From: Pontiellaceae bacterium
GTDB lineage: Bacteria; Verrucomicrobiota; Kiritimatiellia; Kiritimatiellales; Pontiellaceae
DNA: 23,485 nt
Reading direction: 5' to 3'
Assembly (NCBI GenBank): GCA_016937035.1
Contig: JAFGWS010000040.1
Location: 1 to 23,485 of the forward strand
The notes beneath the pieces were generated by a model. That model saw nothing but the letters and a program-made list of their open reading frames with translations. It was not told the origin of the DNA and did not search any database. Position numbers and translations under genes: made by a program. Shown piece after piece: positions 1 to 8,935 of the stretch; position 1 is the first letter of the stretch, and every line of letters starts with the position of its first letter.

Positions 1-110
1 CGTTAGTTTGTTTCACTAATTGGAGAATACCCATGATCATCTTTTTTCAAGATAATCCGGCATCAGGGAATACGCCCGCATCGGAATTAAGTTGTTTGTG
101 CAGTTACGGA

Positions 111-3100
111 TTAGGCTGCAATGCCTTTGATCAGCAACTCCAGAAGCAGTTTCCCAAAGCTGGCAGCCTTGTGTTCATCTTCAAGCAACTGATTCGCAAG
201 GTTAGAATGGATGTCCATGCTATCGATCACCGCTGTTTCGATGGCATTGGGAAGATCTCCCAGCATGGCCTGATCAGGAGAGTTGTTCTTCAACTGATCC
301 ATGACCGTCTGATTCTCCCGCACCTTGTCAGCAATGGTGTTGGCATAGTTCAGCACATCAGCATCGGAGAAGTCGCCCGCAAACAGCTCATTCAGTTGCG
401 CAATGATGACCGACAGGAACTCCAGCTCCTGATCCTTGAAGCGTCCACCACCAATATCAGTAATACCTTTTAAGCGGTAATCCTCATCGGCCCCATCGGC
501 CAGCTTCAGGTTTTTGGTGCCCTGTTTGCTGAGACGGAAGTGTGTCATCTCAACATCAGACAGATCGACTTTCACCTCTTCCCGATCCTCACGCAGGAGT
601 GGGCGCAGATGGCGAGCGTACAGCGACAGCTTCTCCAGCTCCTCGTCGTCGTAGTCCACCAACTGCGACATGAACTCATAGTAGCGAACAAAGCTCCCCA
701 GATCCTTCTTGAAGATGTCCAGTGCGTTCTTGTCGGCCTTGATCTCTTTGATTCGTTCCTCTGCATTATGCACGGCCACTTTGTCGTCCTGAGCCTCAGC
801 AGCGAGCTTCTCATATTCAGCTTCTTCCAGCGCTTGCAACAGCGGAACATATCGACACCGCCATCGGTCCACCGCAGGTTTGCAGTGAGCCGCCAGTGCA
901 TTCTGTCCCTGTTTCTTGTCATAGAAGGCCAGCGCAAAAGCCTCGACTTCGTGCCATTCAAATATACGCTCATCACACAGCTTCTCATGCAGATCATAGA
1001 CAAGATTTGGATCTGAAACATTTGCCAACTCAGCAGTTCGATAATAGGGACGAAACGCATCAAGGATGTCTTCAGGATCGTTCACAAAGTCCAGCACGAA
1101 GGTCTGTTTGCCTGCATAGGTGCGATTCAATCGGGAGAGTGTTTGAACGCAGTCCACGCCCTTGAGCTTCTTATCCACATACATCGCGCACAGCTTGGGC
1201 TGATCGAATCCCGTCTGGAACTTATTCGCCACCAGCATCACCTGATACTCATCCGTATCAAACGCCTTCCGCATATCACGTCCCTTCAGGTTGGGATTCA
1301 TGTTGCGCTCGGTAAACGGTTCGGGCCCCGACTCAGGATCATCTACATCACCCGAGAAGGCCACCATGGCCTGAATGCCATTGATTCCATGCTCCCGAAT
1401 GTATTTATCAAACGCCAGCTTATAGCGCACCGCCTCCTTGCGGCTTCCCGTCACCACCATCGCCTTGGCCTTACCATTCAGCAACGGCGCAACGCACTCC
1501 TTGAAATGGATAATAATGATCTCCACTTTGCGCGTGATGTTGGTCGGGTGTAGGCGAAGCCATTGACCGATACGAATCGCAGCTCGTTTACGCTCCACCT
1601 CACTGTCAGCCTCAGGGGTCTTCTGTGCCAGCTTCAACGCCATGTTATAGGTCGTGTAGTTCTTCAGCACATCCAGAATAAAGCCTTCCTCAATCGCCTG
1701 ACGCATCGTGTAAACATGGAACGCTTGCGGAATGTTTTCATCGCTGGGCGGTGCAGCAGGATCAGGGCAACGACCGAACAGCTCTATCGTCTTCGCCTTC
1801 GGAGTCGCGGTGAACGCAAAGAAGCTCAGGTTCTCGGCTTTACCCCGAGCCATGATCGATGCCGACAACAAGTCTTCCGACGACAACTCTTCATCTTCGG
1901 CTAATTGCTCCGCATTCAACACCTCACGAAGTTGACGCGCCGTTTGACCACTTTGTGACGAGTGTGCCTCATCGGCAATCACCGCATACTTGCGCCCCTT
2001 CAGCGTCGTGCGCTTGCGAATAGCCTCCAGCACAAACGGGAAGGTTTGAATCGTCACAATGATGATAGGTGTCGCCTGCTCCAGCGCCTGCGCAAGTTGC
2101 TCCGACTTCGAGCCCTCGCCCTCTTCTCGGTTGATCCGACATACAACACCCTCGGCATGATCAAACTGATAGATCGTCTCCTGCAACTGACTGTCCAGTA
2201 CAGTGCGGTCCGTCACTACGATCACCGAGTTAAAGACCTTCTGATCCTCGACATAAAGCGAGGCCAGCTGATGCGCTGTCCATGCAATCGAGTTCGATTT
2301 CCCTGAGCCTGCGCTGTGTTGAACCAGATACTTTTGCCCCGCGCCCTCACTCCGAGCTGAATCGACCAGCTTATTCACCACGTCCCACTGATGGTAACGA
2401 GGGAAGATCATCGTCTCCTTGGTGTACTTTTTACCCAGCGCATCTTCCTTCTGTTCCACCTGCAAATGGATAAACCGCCCCAGAATCTTCAGCCAGTTAT
2501 CGGGAGCAAACACGTCCTCCCACAGATACTTCGTCGCATAGCCTCCATCGGGGGGGATCACATTCCCTGCACCGCCATCCACTCCGCCTTTGTTAAACGG
2601 AAGGAAGAAGGTCTTCAGGCCTTGCAGGTGTGTCGTCATCTGTATTTCATACTGACTGACCGCAAAGTGAACCAGTGCACCCCGCTTAAAGCTCAGCAAG
2701 GGCTCAGGCTTGCCCTTACTGCTCATAGGCTTGCGGTCGATCCTATACTGACGTACCGCCCGCTCTACCGACTGTTTAAACTCCGACTTCAGCTCCAACG
2801 TCGCTACAGGAATACCATTCACGAACAGCGCCAAGTCCAACCGCCCGTTATAGTCGGTTGCCGAATAGTTCAGCTCAGGCACCACACGCAGACGATTGGC
2901 CCTATAGCGTAACATCGTATCGGGGTTCAGATCATGGTCAGGCTTAAACTGACACAGGCGGAACTTTGCGCCCCGATCCTTAATGACATTCCGCAGGACA
3001 TGCAGCGTCCCCTTCTTGTCCAGCTGACGCGCCACCGACCGCAACAGCGCATCCTGTACGCCTTTCGGATTTATCGCGCTGAACTTGGCCCACTGATCAG

Positions 3101-3248
3101 GCTGCGTCTCGCTCAGGTAGCCGACAAGGTCGTCCGTATAGAGCGCATGCTTTTGATCATACTCCGAAGATTCTCCCAAGGACCAGCCATGGGAAACCAG
3201 ATGATTAATGATGTCCTGTTGAAAGATTTTTTCGCGCGCATCTTGCAT
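111..3248 (-). CDS. hsdR: Type I restriction enzyme, R (endonuclease/translocase) subunit
   Basis: This 1045-residue protein is the DNA-cleaving and DNA-translocating subunit of a type I restriction system. It would join HsdM and HsdS to cut unmodified DNA far from the recognition site using ATP. The N-terminal PD-(D/E)xK nuclease is visible as D138 followed by ELK at 152-154. The superfamily 2 motor follows: Walker A SAGSGKS at 312-318, DEAH at 426-429, TATPK at 480-484, motif V around 673-684 (QTGFDQP) and motif VI QTLSRLNRT at 702-710. The C-terminal helical part, which normally contacts the methylase core, is complete and ends at a TAA codon. Length is normal for the family. It is the last recognised gene of the operon and starts 11 bp after the AlbA_2-type gene, behind a weak purine-rich stretch. 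All catalytic motifs look intact, so an active enzyme is expected. Confidence 0.97.
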   Translation of the reverse strand: MQDAREKIFQQDIINHLVSHGWSLGESSEYDQKHALYTDDLVGYLSETQPDQWAKFSAINPKGVQDALLRSVARQLDKKGTLHVLRNVIKDRGAKFRLCQFKPDHDLNPDTMLRYRANRLRVVPELNYSATDYNGRLDLALFVNGIPVATLELKSEFKQSVERAVRQYRIDRKPMSSKGKPEPLLSFKRGALVHFAVSQYEIQMTTHLQGLKTFFLPFNKGGVDGGAGNVIPPDGGYATKYLWEDVFAPDNWLKILGRFIHLQVEQKEDALGKKYTKETMIFPRYHQWDVVNKLVDSARSEGAGQKYLVQHSAGSGKSNSIAWTAHQLASLYVEDQKVFNSVIVVTDRTVLDSQLQETIYQFDHAEGVVCRINREEGEGSKSEQLAQALEQATPIIIVTIQTFPFVLEAIRKRTTLKGRKYAVIADEAHSSQSGQTARQLREVLNAEQLAEDEELSSEDLLSASIMARGKAENLSFFAFTATPKAKTIELFGRCPDPAAPPSDENIPQAFHVYTMRQAIEEGFILDVLKNYTTYNMALKLAQKTPEADSEVERKRAAIRIGQWLRLHPTNITRKVEIIIIHFKECVAPLLNGKAKAMVVTGSRKEAVRYKLAFDKYIREHGINGIQAMVAFSGDVDDPESGPEPFTERNMNPNLKGRDMRKAFDTDEYQVMLVANKFQTGFDQPKLCAMYVDKKLKGVDCVQTLSRLNRTYAGKQTFVLDFVNDPEDILDAFRPYYRTAELANVSDPNLVYDLHEKLCDERIFEWHEVEAFALAFYDKKQGQNALAAHCKPAVDRWRCRYVPLLQALEEAEYEKLAAEAQDDKVAVHNAEERIKEIKADKNALDIFKKDLGSFVRYYEFMSQLVDYDDEELEKLSLYARHLRPLLREDREEVKVDLSDVEMTHFRLSKQGTKNLKLADGADEDYRLKGITDIGGGRFKDQELEFLSVIIAQLNELFAGDFSDADVLNYANTIADKVRENQTVMDQLKNNSPDQAMLGDLPNAIETAVIDSMDIHSNLANQLLEDEHKAASFGKLLLELLIKGIAA

Positions 3249-3259
3249 GGTATCTGCCC

Positions 3260-5140
3260 TTAATCCTGAAGTTTAGCGGGATATTCCGCAGAGGTGTATG
3301 CCTGATCTTCCCGGTTAGGCGTATCGGGATATTTCAACTGTAAGATGCCATGCCGAACCATAGGGGTCAGATAACGAGAAAGAAGACCCGCTGCATTTCT
3401 GTCCAACAATGTAGCAAGCTGTCTGCGAGTTAAGTACCGCTCCATACATAACTCAATAATCACGGCTTCCATTTTTTCAGGACGAATACGCCCACAGGAC
3501 TTGATTGAAGCTGCAATGCATTCCAGATGAGCAAGTTCCGATTCCGACACCCCGATTTGGTGGAATACTGAATGCACTGCATCTGAGTTGTTATGTATGG
3601 AGCTCGAATCGTTATGTATGGAGCTCGAATCGTTATGTATGGAGCTCGAACCGTTATGTATGGAGCTCGGCAACTGGTATTTTGTCCAGCGACCTTGCCC
3701 GTCCTGTTCAAGAAACCCACGGCCAACCAGACCTTGCAAAAGTCGTGTAACATCCGCAGCATGCCAGCCCGTAATCTGTCGCATTCTCAGATTATCCACG
3801 CAGGACTCCGCGTCAGCAGTCACTAATGCAAGCACCTCTTCTTTTCCCAGAGCGGAAAAAGTCGATTCGCCAAACATTGCCTGAAGACGATTCAGAGATT
3901 CATCAGGAATCAAGCTGACCATGAGCAACCGCCAATCTACCCGATCCGGGTTCATGTGCAGCCGAATCATCGGATACCGCCAATGTTGTGATTTCCACCC
4001 CTTATAGATTTTATCAATACCCGAACCCGCTTTTTCCGCCCCGCCAATCATCATAAACATGGTTTGCAACGACTTGTTACGACACTCGCTCACACTGCCA
4101 CGAAACAACTGATCCATTCCGACCAGCAACACTCCGGGATTCGAAAAATCAAATCGATCAGGATACTTTTCAATTATCACGCCTCCCTGACCTCGATAGT
4201 CCGCATGAATCAATGCATTAACCAATGCCTCACGAATCGCTTCATGCACCTCGGTTTCTCCTTTGCGAAATAAGTCGGAATCCAGCTCAAAGCGTAATTT
4301 TAGATCAGCAAACAGGCGCTGTATGGTCTTTAGATAAAACTGGAACAGGTTTCCTGCCCATGTGCCATCCATGGTCAGCCGATCACTCCAACGAACGGAA
4401 GGGTCGTCAGACATCTTTTCGCGATAATCCACATGATAACTTGGAACGGCCTCGCGAATGGATTCCTCTCTCCCAAACATCAACAGACCAGCCACCGTAA
4501 GCCCTTCTGCTCCGGTTATTCGATCCCGCCGCCAACCTCCCAGCTTGGCCAAAAGCCCTTTGTCGTCTTCGCTCAGCCAAGGATGGGTGGGTTTATGTGA
4601 TGCAAGCCGCTGTCGATATTGTTGCAGACTTGGTGTATCAATATCATCCAAGCCAAACTGGTCCAGCACCTTTGAGTCCGCTGGCTGATCCGATGCATCG
4701 GCCATCATTCGGCTCACCTCTGAATCCGAACAGACATAATCCCCCTCATAATTGCGGCGATACGTTCCTCCCATCGGGTTCATTCCAATAAACACAGGTT
4801 TTTGGTAACGGGTTGCCTCTGGAACGCGAATGGCCAACAGGGTCTTCTCTTCGCATGGAACCTCGGAAACATCCGCATCGCTCAACAGATTCAGACTTAC
4901 CTTTCCCCGATTGTTTACCGTATTCCAGAAATCCTTTTTCTGTTTCGCAGGATCCGGAACTCCTTCAATCGTTCCGTCATCCTTAACGCCCAATAAAATC
5001 ACGCCACCCTGTGTGTTGGCCATGGCGCTATAGGTTTCCCAAAGCCTTCGCGGCAACCCGCCCTTCGCCGCTTTAAACTCAAGATCGCAGCTCTCTTCCC
5101 ATCCCAGCGTTTGCAGCATTTTTAATGAATCAATCATCAT
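3260..5140 (-). CDS. AlbA_2 (Schlafen-like) plus GHKL-type ATP-binding protein inside the hsd operon
   Basis: The protein has 626 residues. Residues about 15-110 match the AlbA_2/Schlafen-AlbA_2 domain (ESCDLEFKAAKGG, then NTQGGVILLGVKDDG), a putative nucleic-acid-binding or nuclease-like module. Residues about 295-385 look like the RecG-related HATPase_c_4 domain, with an N-box EALVNALIHADY (304-315) and a glycine motif AEKAGSGIDKI (368-378). Winged-helix-like segments lie at about 430-490 and 535-626. Between them residues 491-519 are a low-complexity tandem repeat of SSIHNDS. The gene starts in the stop of hsdS (ATGATGA), so translation is probably coupled, and ends 11 bp before hsdR. It is not a core type I subunit. 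Proteins of this architecture are often found with hsd genes; their role there (regulation or accessory defence) is not established. The second Met, one codon later, could also be the start. Confidence 0.88.
   Translation of the reverse strand: MMIDSLKMLQTLGWEESCDLEFKAAKGGLPRRLWETYSAMANTQGGVILLGVKDDGTIEGVPDPAKQKKDFWNTVNNRGKVSLNLLSDADVSEVPCEEKTLLAIRVPEATRYQKPVFIGMNPMGGTYRRNYEGDYVCSDSEVSRMMADASDQPADSKVLDQFGLDDIDTPSLQQYRQRLASHKPTHPWLSEDDKGLLAKLGGWRRDRITGAEGLTVAGLLMFGREESIREAVPSYHVDYREKMSDDPSVRWSDRLTMDGTWAGNLFQFYLKTIQRLFADLKLRFELDSDLFRKGETEVHEAIREALVNALIHADYRGQGGVIIEKYPDRFDFSNPGVLLVGMDQLFRGSVSECRNKSLQTMFMMIGGAEKAGSGIDKIYKGWKSQHWRYPMIRLHMNPDRVDWRLLMVSLIPDESLNRLQAMFGESTFSALGKEEVLALVTADAESCVDNLRMRQITGWHAADVTRLLQGLVGRGFLEQDGQGRWTKYQLPSSIHNGSSSIHNDSSSIHNDSSSIHNNSDAVHSVFHQIGVSESELAHLECIAASIKSCGRIRPEKMEAVIIELCMERYLTRRQLATLLDRNAAGLLSRYLTPMVRHGILQLKYPDTPNREDQAYTSAEYPAKLQD
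3590..3673. repeat. 21-bp coding tandem repeat, four copies
   Basis: Unit gttatgtatggagctcgaat plus c (21 bp) begins at 3590, 3611, 3632 and 3653. The first two copies are identical, the third has one change (aacc for aatc), and the fourth keeps the first 17 bases. On the minus strand it encodes SSIHN(D/G/N)S repeats in the linker of the AlbA_2/GHKL protein. As 21 is a multiple of three, copy changes would alter linker length without breaking the frame. Confidence 0.95.
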
Positions 5141-6543
5141 TCATTCCCCGTTTGGTATTCCGCTTGCTCCTCCGCCGCCAGCAGTGCTGTCTCTTCGGAC
5201 TCTGTATATTCACGCCTCACGTTTCCCGTCTCACTTCTCACATCAATCTTGCCCGTGACCGCTGCCGAGATGAGGGCAGTGCGCCGTTCCTTCATCAGCT
5301 CGATGGCCTGCTCAGCCTTGGCGATGAGGTGGTCGATTTTTGAGGTTTCTAAAGCTATATGTTCAGTGATCTTGCTTTGCTCTGCTAAATCAGGAAGCAC
5401 GACCTTGACCTTTTTCAGGTCACTCACCCCGACATTACCTTGCGTATTCGTGTTCGCCTGCCTTTGAAGGCCCTGTAAAAATGCCTGCGACTTAAAGTAA
5501 TAGAATAGGTGAAGTCCTGAGACCTTTGACGGGCATGGCTTTATCGTGACGCACGAGTATGAAACCAAAAACTCTCTATCCACATCAATGTATGATGATG
5601 TTCCGATAGTTGCATATCTCGCCATGATCACGTCACCTTTGGAGTTCTTTATTCTTCCAGACAGCTTCAAGTAATCGATGTGACTAACCTGCTTGCAACT
5701 GTCAAAGTCTATACTGCTTGCAAGTTCTTCCAGATCTCCAGTCATTACGTATGGAACGCCCTTATCGATGGATTCAGGCATGTAATGATCAATATCTCCA
5801 ATAGAGTTGAGAGCAAAGTTCAAATCAAAAACGCCCCAATGCGCAGGAATCTCGCCGAGCCATTCGATGCCTGAGTCTTTCATGGGGGCGTTGAGGTTTA
5901 GGCCTTTGGTGACGGCGTGGGAGATGACGGCCTGCCGCTTTTCCTTGAGCAGTTCGATCATTCGCTCCTGCTTCTCGATCATCTGGTCGATCTTCCCCGT
6001 CTCCCGATCCAAAAAGATAGCAATGGCGCGTTGTTCCTCCACGGAGGGGAATGCCAATCTTAAAGCCTTGAAGTCATCCTGTGATAAGTATTGTTGTATT
6101 GCACCTGTTCCAAGAGAGGTCAGCTCTTCGGCAGCAGCTTGCATGAGATAGTACAGATAGTCACTTACAAGATCGAATTGCGGAAACAGTCCAATGAATG
6201 TTTGGTTGGATATTACAGGAGATGAGACAATGGCAGTCCTTCCCATATTGCAACTGCAAGAGCATAGAACTGTCCCTGCAGGAAAGACTTTCAAGTGCAT
6301 ATCAGCAATGGTTTCCCTAGATACCCCCTGTCCGGACTTGGATTCGCTAATGTACTTTCCGTTGAAATCCTCAATTCGTATCCATGGAATCTTACCGCTC
6401 AATTCTTTGGGTTTGTCGCGCATGGGAACGATTGTTGTTACCCTAAATCCAAGCTTGGATACTAACCACTGCATTGGCACATCGCCCAACCAATCCACAC
6501 CGGACGGTTTGTATTCAGCATATGGATTGTAACTAACCATCAC
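5137..6543 (-). CDS. hsdS: Type I restriction enzyme, S (specificity) subunit
   Basis: This 468-residue subunit chooses the DNA target for both methylation and restriction. It has the expected two-fold layout. Each half opens with a G(V/I)(D/E)WLG(D/E)(V/I)P..W signature (residues 15-26 and 225-236), continues with a variable target-recognition domain (about 27-165 and 237-385), and closes with a conserved coiled coil (about 171-215, containing [21 protein letters not shown], and about 388-432, containing [19 protein letters not shown]). The two recognition domains differ, so a bipartite asymmetric target is expected; the sequence itself cannot be predicted. The start overlaps the hsdM stop by 4 bp. 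The recognition-domain DNA appears more AT-rich than the coiled-coil DNA, as usual for exchangeable domains. Both halves are complete, with no truncation. Confidence 0.97.
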   Translation of the reverse strand: MMVSYNPYAEYKPSGVDWLGDVPMQWLVSKLGFRVTTIVPMRDKPKELSGKIPWIRIEDFNGKYISESKSGQGVSRETIADMHLKVFPAGTVLCSCSCNMGRTAIVSSPVISNQTFIGLFPQFDLVSDYLYYLMQAAAEELTSLGTGAIQQYLSQDDFKALRLAFPSVEEQRAIAIFLDRETGKIDQMIEKQERMIELLKEKRQAVISHAVTKGLNLNAPMKDSGIEWLGEIPAHWGVFDLNFALNSIGDIDHYMPESIDKGVPYVMTGDLEELASSIDFDSCKQVSHIDYLKLSGRIKNSKGDVIMARYATIGTSSYIDVDREFLVSYSCVTIKPCPSKVSGLHLFYYFKSQAFLQGLQRQANTNTQGNVGVSDLKKVKVVLPDLAEQSKITEHIALETSKIDHLIAKAEQAIELMKERRTALISAAVTGKIDVRSETGNVRREYTESEETALLAAEEQAEYQTGNE

Positions 6544-8516
6544 GAATGAACCTCCTGCAACAGCTCCATGATTTCGGTGGTTACAGCGTCGAGGTCGGCG
6601 TCGATGGCTTCTAGCGGACGTGGCGGGACGTATTCGTAGAAGTGTCGATTGAAGGGGATTTCATAGCCGACAATACCGACACCTCCATCCTTCTCATCCT
6701 TCTTCGATTCATCGATCCATGCACCTGCCACATGCGGCAGGACTTCGCGCTCGAAGTAGGCGTGGATGTCTTCGGAGAGCGGGACGTTTTCGTTATCGCG
6801 CAAATCGGGGTTCGGCTCGGGGTTGCCCTTCTTGTCGGTGCAGACTTCGGCCTCGTCGTTGTGTTCGCCGAGATGCTTGAGGAGGAGTTTGCAGTTGGCT
6901 GCCGTCAGTTTGCAGTCAGAGGCGCGGAGGGCCTTGTTTAAACGCTTCAGGAAGACATCACGGGAGAGGTATTCAGCGTCCAGTGTTTCCAGCGCGGACA
7001 GAATGGCTGTTTGCAGTTCAACATCCAGTTTTTCCCATGCCTTGTCCGCTTGCAGCGCTTCGAGTCGGTCGGCTGCGTGCGGATAGATCGCCAACTGCAA
7101 GGGACGTTCAACGGTGATGCGGCGATAGCCAAAGTCGGCGGTGTCAAAAATCTTACAGGTTTTGGAGGCTTCGTTGCTGCCATAGAGCCGCACAATCTCT
7201 TCAATCTGCGCTTCGCTAATGGCCCTGCGTTTTGAGCCGAGCGACTTGCGCATGGGTTCATGCATGTCGGAGGCGTTGATCAGTTGCACCTTGCCCTTAC
7301 GCTCGGCGGGTTTGTGGTTGGAGAGCACCCAAATGTAGGTGGCAATCCCTGTGTTGTAGAACATATCGGTCGGCAGAGCGATGATCGCGTCGAGCAAATC
7401 GCGCTCTAGGATGTAGCGCCTGATCTCAGACTCTCCGCTCCCCGCACCGCCTGTAAACAAGGGAGAGCCATTGAGAATGATGCCGATCCGTGAACCGCCC
7501 TCTTTGGGATCGCGCATCTTGGAGATGAGGTGCAGCAGGAAGAGGAGCGAGCCGTCGGACACTCTAGGCGTTCCGGGACCGAATCGTCCAGCGTAGCCTT
7601 TGATCTTCTGCTCATCCTTCACCACCTTCTCAATCTTCTTCCAGTCCACACCAAAGGGCGGATTGGAGAGCATATAGTCGAAGGTGTCGGAGTAGAGCTT
7701 GTCGTCGGAAAGCGTGTTGCCCTGTTTAATGTTGCGCACGTCCTGCGCCTTTACCAGCATATCGCCTTTGCAGATGGCATAAGACTCGGGGTTTAGCTCC
7801 TGCCCAAAGCCGACCAGCCGTGCCTGTGGGTTGAGTTCATGCAGATACTCCATGCCCGCTGAAAGGAAGCCCCCTGTCCCTGCGGTGGGGTCATAAATGG
7901 AGCGAACAATCCCTGCTTTGGTCAACACGTCGTCATCGCCCGCAAAGACGAGCGAGGTGGTTAGGCGTACAATGTCGCGGGGTGTAAAGTGTTCCCCTGC
8001 GGTCTCGTTGGAGGATTCCGCAAAGCGACGAATCAGCTCTTCAAAGATCAGGCCCATCTCATAGTTGGGCACCGTGTCAGGCGACAGGTCAATCCCCGCA
8101 AACTTATTCGCAACGATGTAGAGCAGGTTGGCCTCCTCCAGCTTTTCGATGAACTCCGTAAAGCGGAAGTTCTCGAAGATCTCACGCGCAGAGGGACTGA
8201 ATGACTGCACATAGGTCTCCAGATTATCCAGCACCTGTGTCTCACCCAACGAACCGAGGTTCATCGGTGAGGTGTTATAGAAGCTCAACCCCGCTCTGTT
8301 GAGCAGAACCTTCTCCGCCGCATCAGGGTTCATCTTGGCGCATCGGTCAAACTCAGCCAGCACGTTGGCCTTCGTGGGCTCCAGCACACATTCCAAACGC
8401 CTGAGCAAGGTAAACGGAAGAATGATCCGTCCGTACTGACTCTGTTTAAACTCTCCGCGCAGCAGATCTGCCACCGACCAGATAAACGCAGGCAACTTCG
8501 AAAACTTCGTATCCAT
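6540..8516 (-). CDS. hsdM: Type I restriction-modification system, M (adenine-N6 methyltransferase) subunit
   Basis: This 658-residue S-adenosylmethionine-dependent DNA adenine methyltransferase protects host sites and forms the M2S core. The N-terminal helical HsdM domain is at about 8-130 ([20 protein letters not shown]). The catalytic part shows GEHFTPRD (174-181), the SAM-binding motif [11 protein letters not shown] (209-218) and the catalytic motif IV NPPFG (285-289). The protein is longer than classical HsdM proteins of about 500-530 residues; the extra is C-terminal, beyond about residue 470. It is the first gene of the operon, preceded by a purine-rich stretch (ggagtttaaaagagt before ATG), and overlaps hsdS by 4 bp (ATGA), as is typical for stoichiometric M and S synthesis. 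Confidence 0.97.
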   Translation of the reverse strand: MDTKFSKLPAFIWSVADLLRGEFKQSQYGRIILPFTLLRRLECVLEPTKANVLAEFDRCAKMNPDAAEKVLLNRAGLSFYNTSPMNLGSLGETQVLDNLETYVQSFSPSAREIFENFRFTEFIEKLEEANLLYIVANKFAGIDLSPDTVPNYEMGLIFEELIRRFAESSNETAGEHFTPRDIVRLTTSLVFAGDDDVLTKAGIVRSIYDPTAGTGGFLSAGMEYLHELNPQARLVGFGQELNPESYAICKGDMLVKAQDVRNIKQGNTLSDDKLYSDTFDYMLSNPPFGVDWKKIEKVVKDEQKIKGYAGRFGPGTPRVSDGSLLFLLHLISKMRDPKEGGSRIGIILNGSPLFTGGAGSGESEIRRYILERDLLDAIIALPTDMFYNTGIATYIWVLSNHKPAERKGKVQLINASDMHEPMRKSLGSKRRAISEAQIEEIVRLYGSNEASKTCKIFDTADFGYRRITVERPLQLAIYPHAADRLEALQADKAWEKLDVELQTAILSALETLDAEYLSRDVFLKRLNKALRASDCKLTAANCKLLLKHLGEHNDEAEVCTDKKGNPEPNPDLRDNENVPLSEDIHAYFEREVLPHVAGAWIDESKKDEKDGGVGIVGYEIPFNRHFYEYVPPRPLEAIDADLDAVTTEIMELLQEVHS

Positions 8517-8569
8517 ACTCTTTTAAACTCCAAATCCCAAATAAACGGAAACAGCATATAAAGAATAGG

Positions 8570-8597
8570 GATATACAGCAAGCCGTTCCGTCTGCAA
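8570..8597 (-). promoter_or_regulatory. Possible sigma-70-type promoter of the hsd operon
   Basis: On the minus strand TTGCAG (8597-8592) is followed after 16 bases by TATATC (8575-8570), about 54 bp upstream of the hsdM start. A second overlapping option (TTGCTG, 15 bases, TATATG) lies slightly closer to the gene. The assignment rests on pattern only. Confidence 0.4.
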
Positions 8598-8650
8598 GTG
8601 TCGTATTGCATTCAAACGTTCCGAAGGCGTGCGGTGAAATCGACGCGTCT

Positions 8651-8716
8651 ACATTAGGCCGTGTGCTCATCAACAAAACGCAGTATTTCGACGGCATCCC
8701 CGAGTCGGTTTGGAAG
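8651..8716 (+). pseudogene. Relic of a restriction/methylase-type gene (INKTQYFDG motif fragment)
   Basis: In plus frame the DNA reads VLINKTQYFDGIPESVW (8663-8713). From memory this closely resembles a conserved stretch near the C-terminus of large type ISP/N-6 DNA methylase-like restriction proteins (INKTQYFDGVP-EVW, normally followed by IGGYQ and KWLKDRKGR). Here the similarity stops right after VW and the frame runs on through unrelated sequence into the tRNA, so it is a decayed fragment and not a gene. It lies on the opposite strand to the hsd operon, which points to an older restriction locus at this site. The family assignment is from recall and not searched. Confidence 0.5.
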
Positions 8717-8725
8717 GCAGAAGAT

Positions 8726-8787
8726 CATTTTCGTGGCGTCACGAAAATGAGTACTCTCGGCAAGGAGGAACGGGGGAATTGCCGAGA
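8726..8787. other. Two consecutive perfect stem-loops in the hsdM/tRNA-Pro intergenic region
   Basis: The first stem is cattttcgtg (8726-8735) paired with cacgaaaatg (8740-8749), a perfect 10-bp stem with a 4-base loop. The second is tctcggcaa (8755-8763) paired with ttgccgaga (8779-8787), a 9-bp stem with a purine-rich 15-base loop that includes ggagga. Neither is followed by a T tract on either strand, so they are not ordinary terminators. They could be part of a small RNA, a protein-binding site, or remains of a mobile palindromic repeat. The remaining bases between hsdM and the tRNA show nothing beyond the gene relic and promoters listed separately. Confidence 0.7.
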
Positions 8788-8811
8788 CCTTAAAAACGCT
8801 TCCTTTACCGC

Positions 8812-8839
8812 TTGCCATTCATCCCCGGATTCGTACACT
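8812..8839 (+). promoter_or_regulatory. Likely promoter of tRNA-Pro
   Basis: TTGCCA (8812-8817), a 16-base spacer and TACACT (8834-8839) form a plausible sigma-70-type promoter. It ends 19 bases before the first base of the mature tRNA, leaving room for a short 5' leader. Confidence 0.55.
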
Positions 8840-8858
8840 ACGCCCTTCTTTTGCTTAA

Positions 8859-8935
8859 CGGGGCGTGGCTCAGTCTGGTAGAGCGCTACGTTCGGGACGT
8901 AGAAGTCGCTGGTTCGAATCCAGTCGCCCCGACCA
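8859..8935 (+). tRNA. tRNA-Pro (anticodon CGG)
   Basis: A complete 77-base cloverleaf with encoded CCA reads CCG codons. The acceptor stem cggggcg (8859-8865) pairs with cgccccg (8925-8931), followed by A73 and CCA. T8 is present. The anticodon stem ctacg/cgtag encloses loop ttcggga (8891-8897) with anticodon CGG at 8893-8895. The T-arm is ctggttcgaatccag. The C1-G72 start and this loop fit bacterial tRNA-Pro. An intrinsic terminator follows within a few bases. Its 3' end is duplicated downstream (see the repeat entry). Confidence 0.97.

Noticed and set aside
1..40. Possible start of another minus-strand gene (ATG at 40 or 34, open to the window edge)
   Set aside because: Only about 13 codons are visible, with a weak ribosome-binding site; too little to call a gene, though one may follow hsdR.
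33..473. Plus-strand frame of 146 codons with a fair GGAG site before its ATG
   Set aside because: Most of it is antisense to the conserved C-terminal part of hsdR, it has no recognisable motif, and it runs against the operon.
3505..3884. Plus-strand frames containing repeated MYGAR/MELES-type peptides
   Set aside because: They are shadows of the 21-bp repeat of the AlbA_2/GHKL gene, which leaves several frames open.
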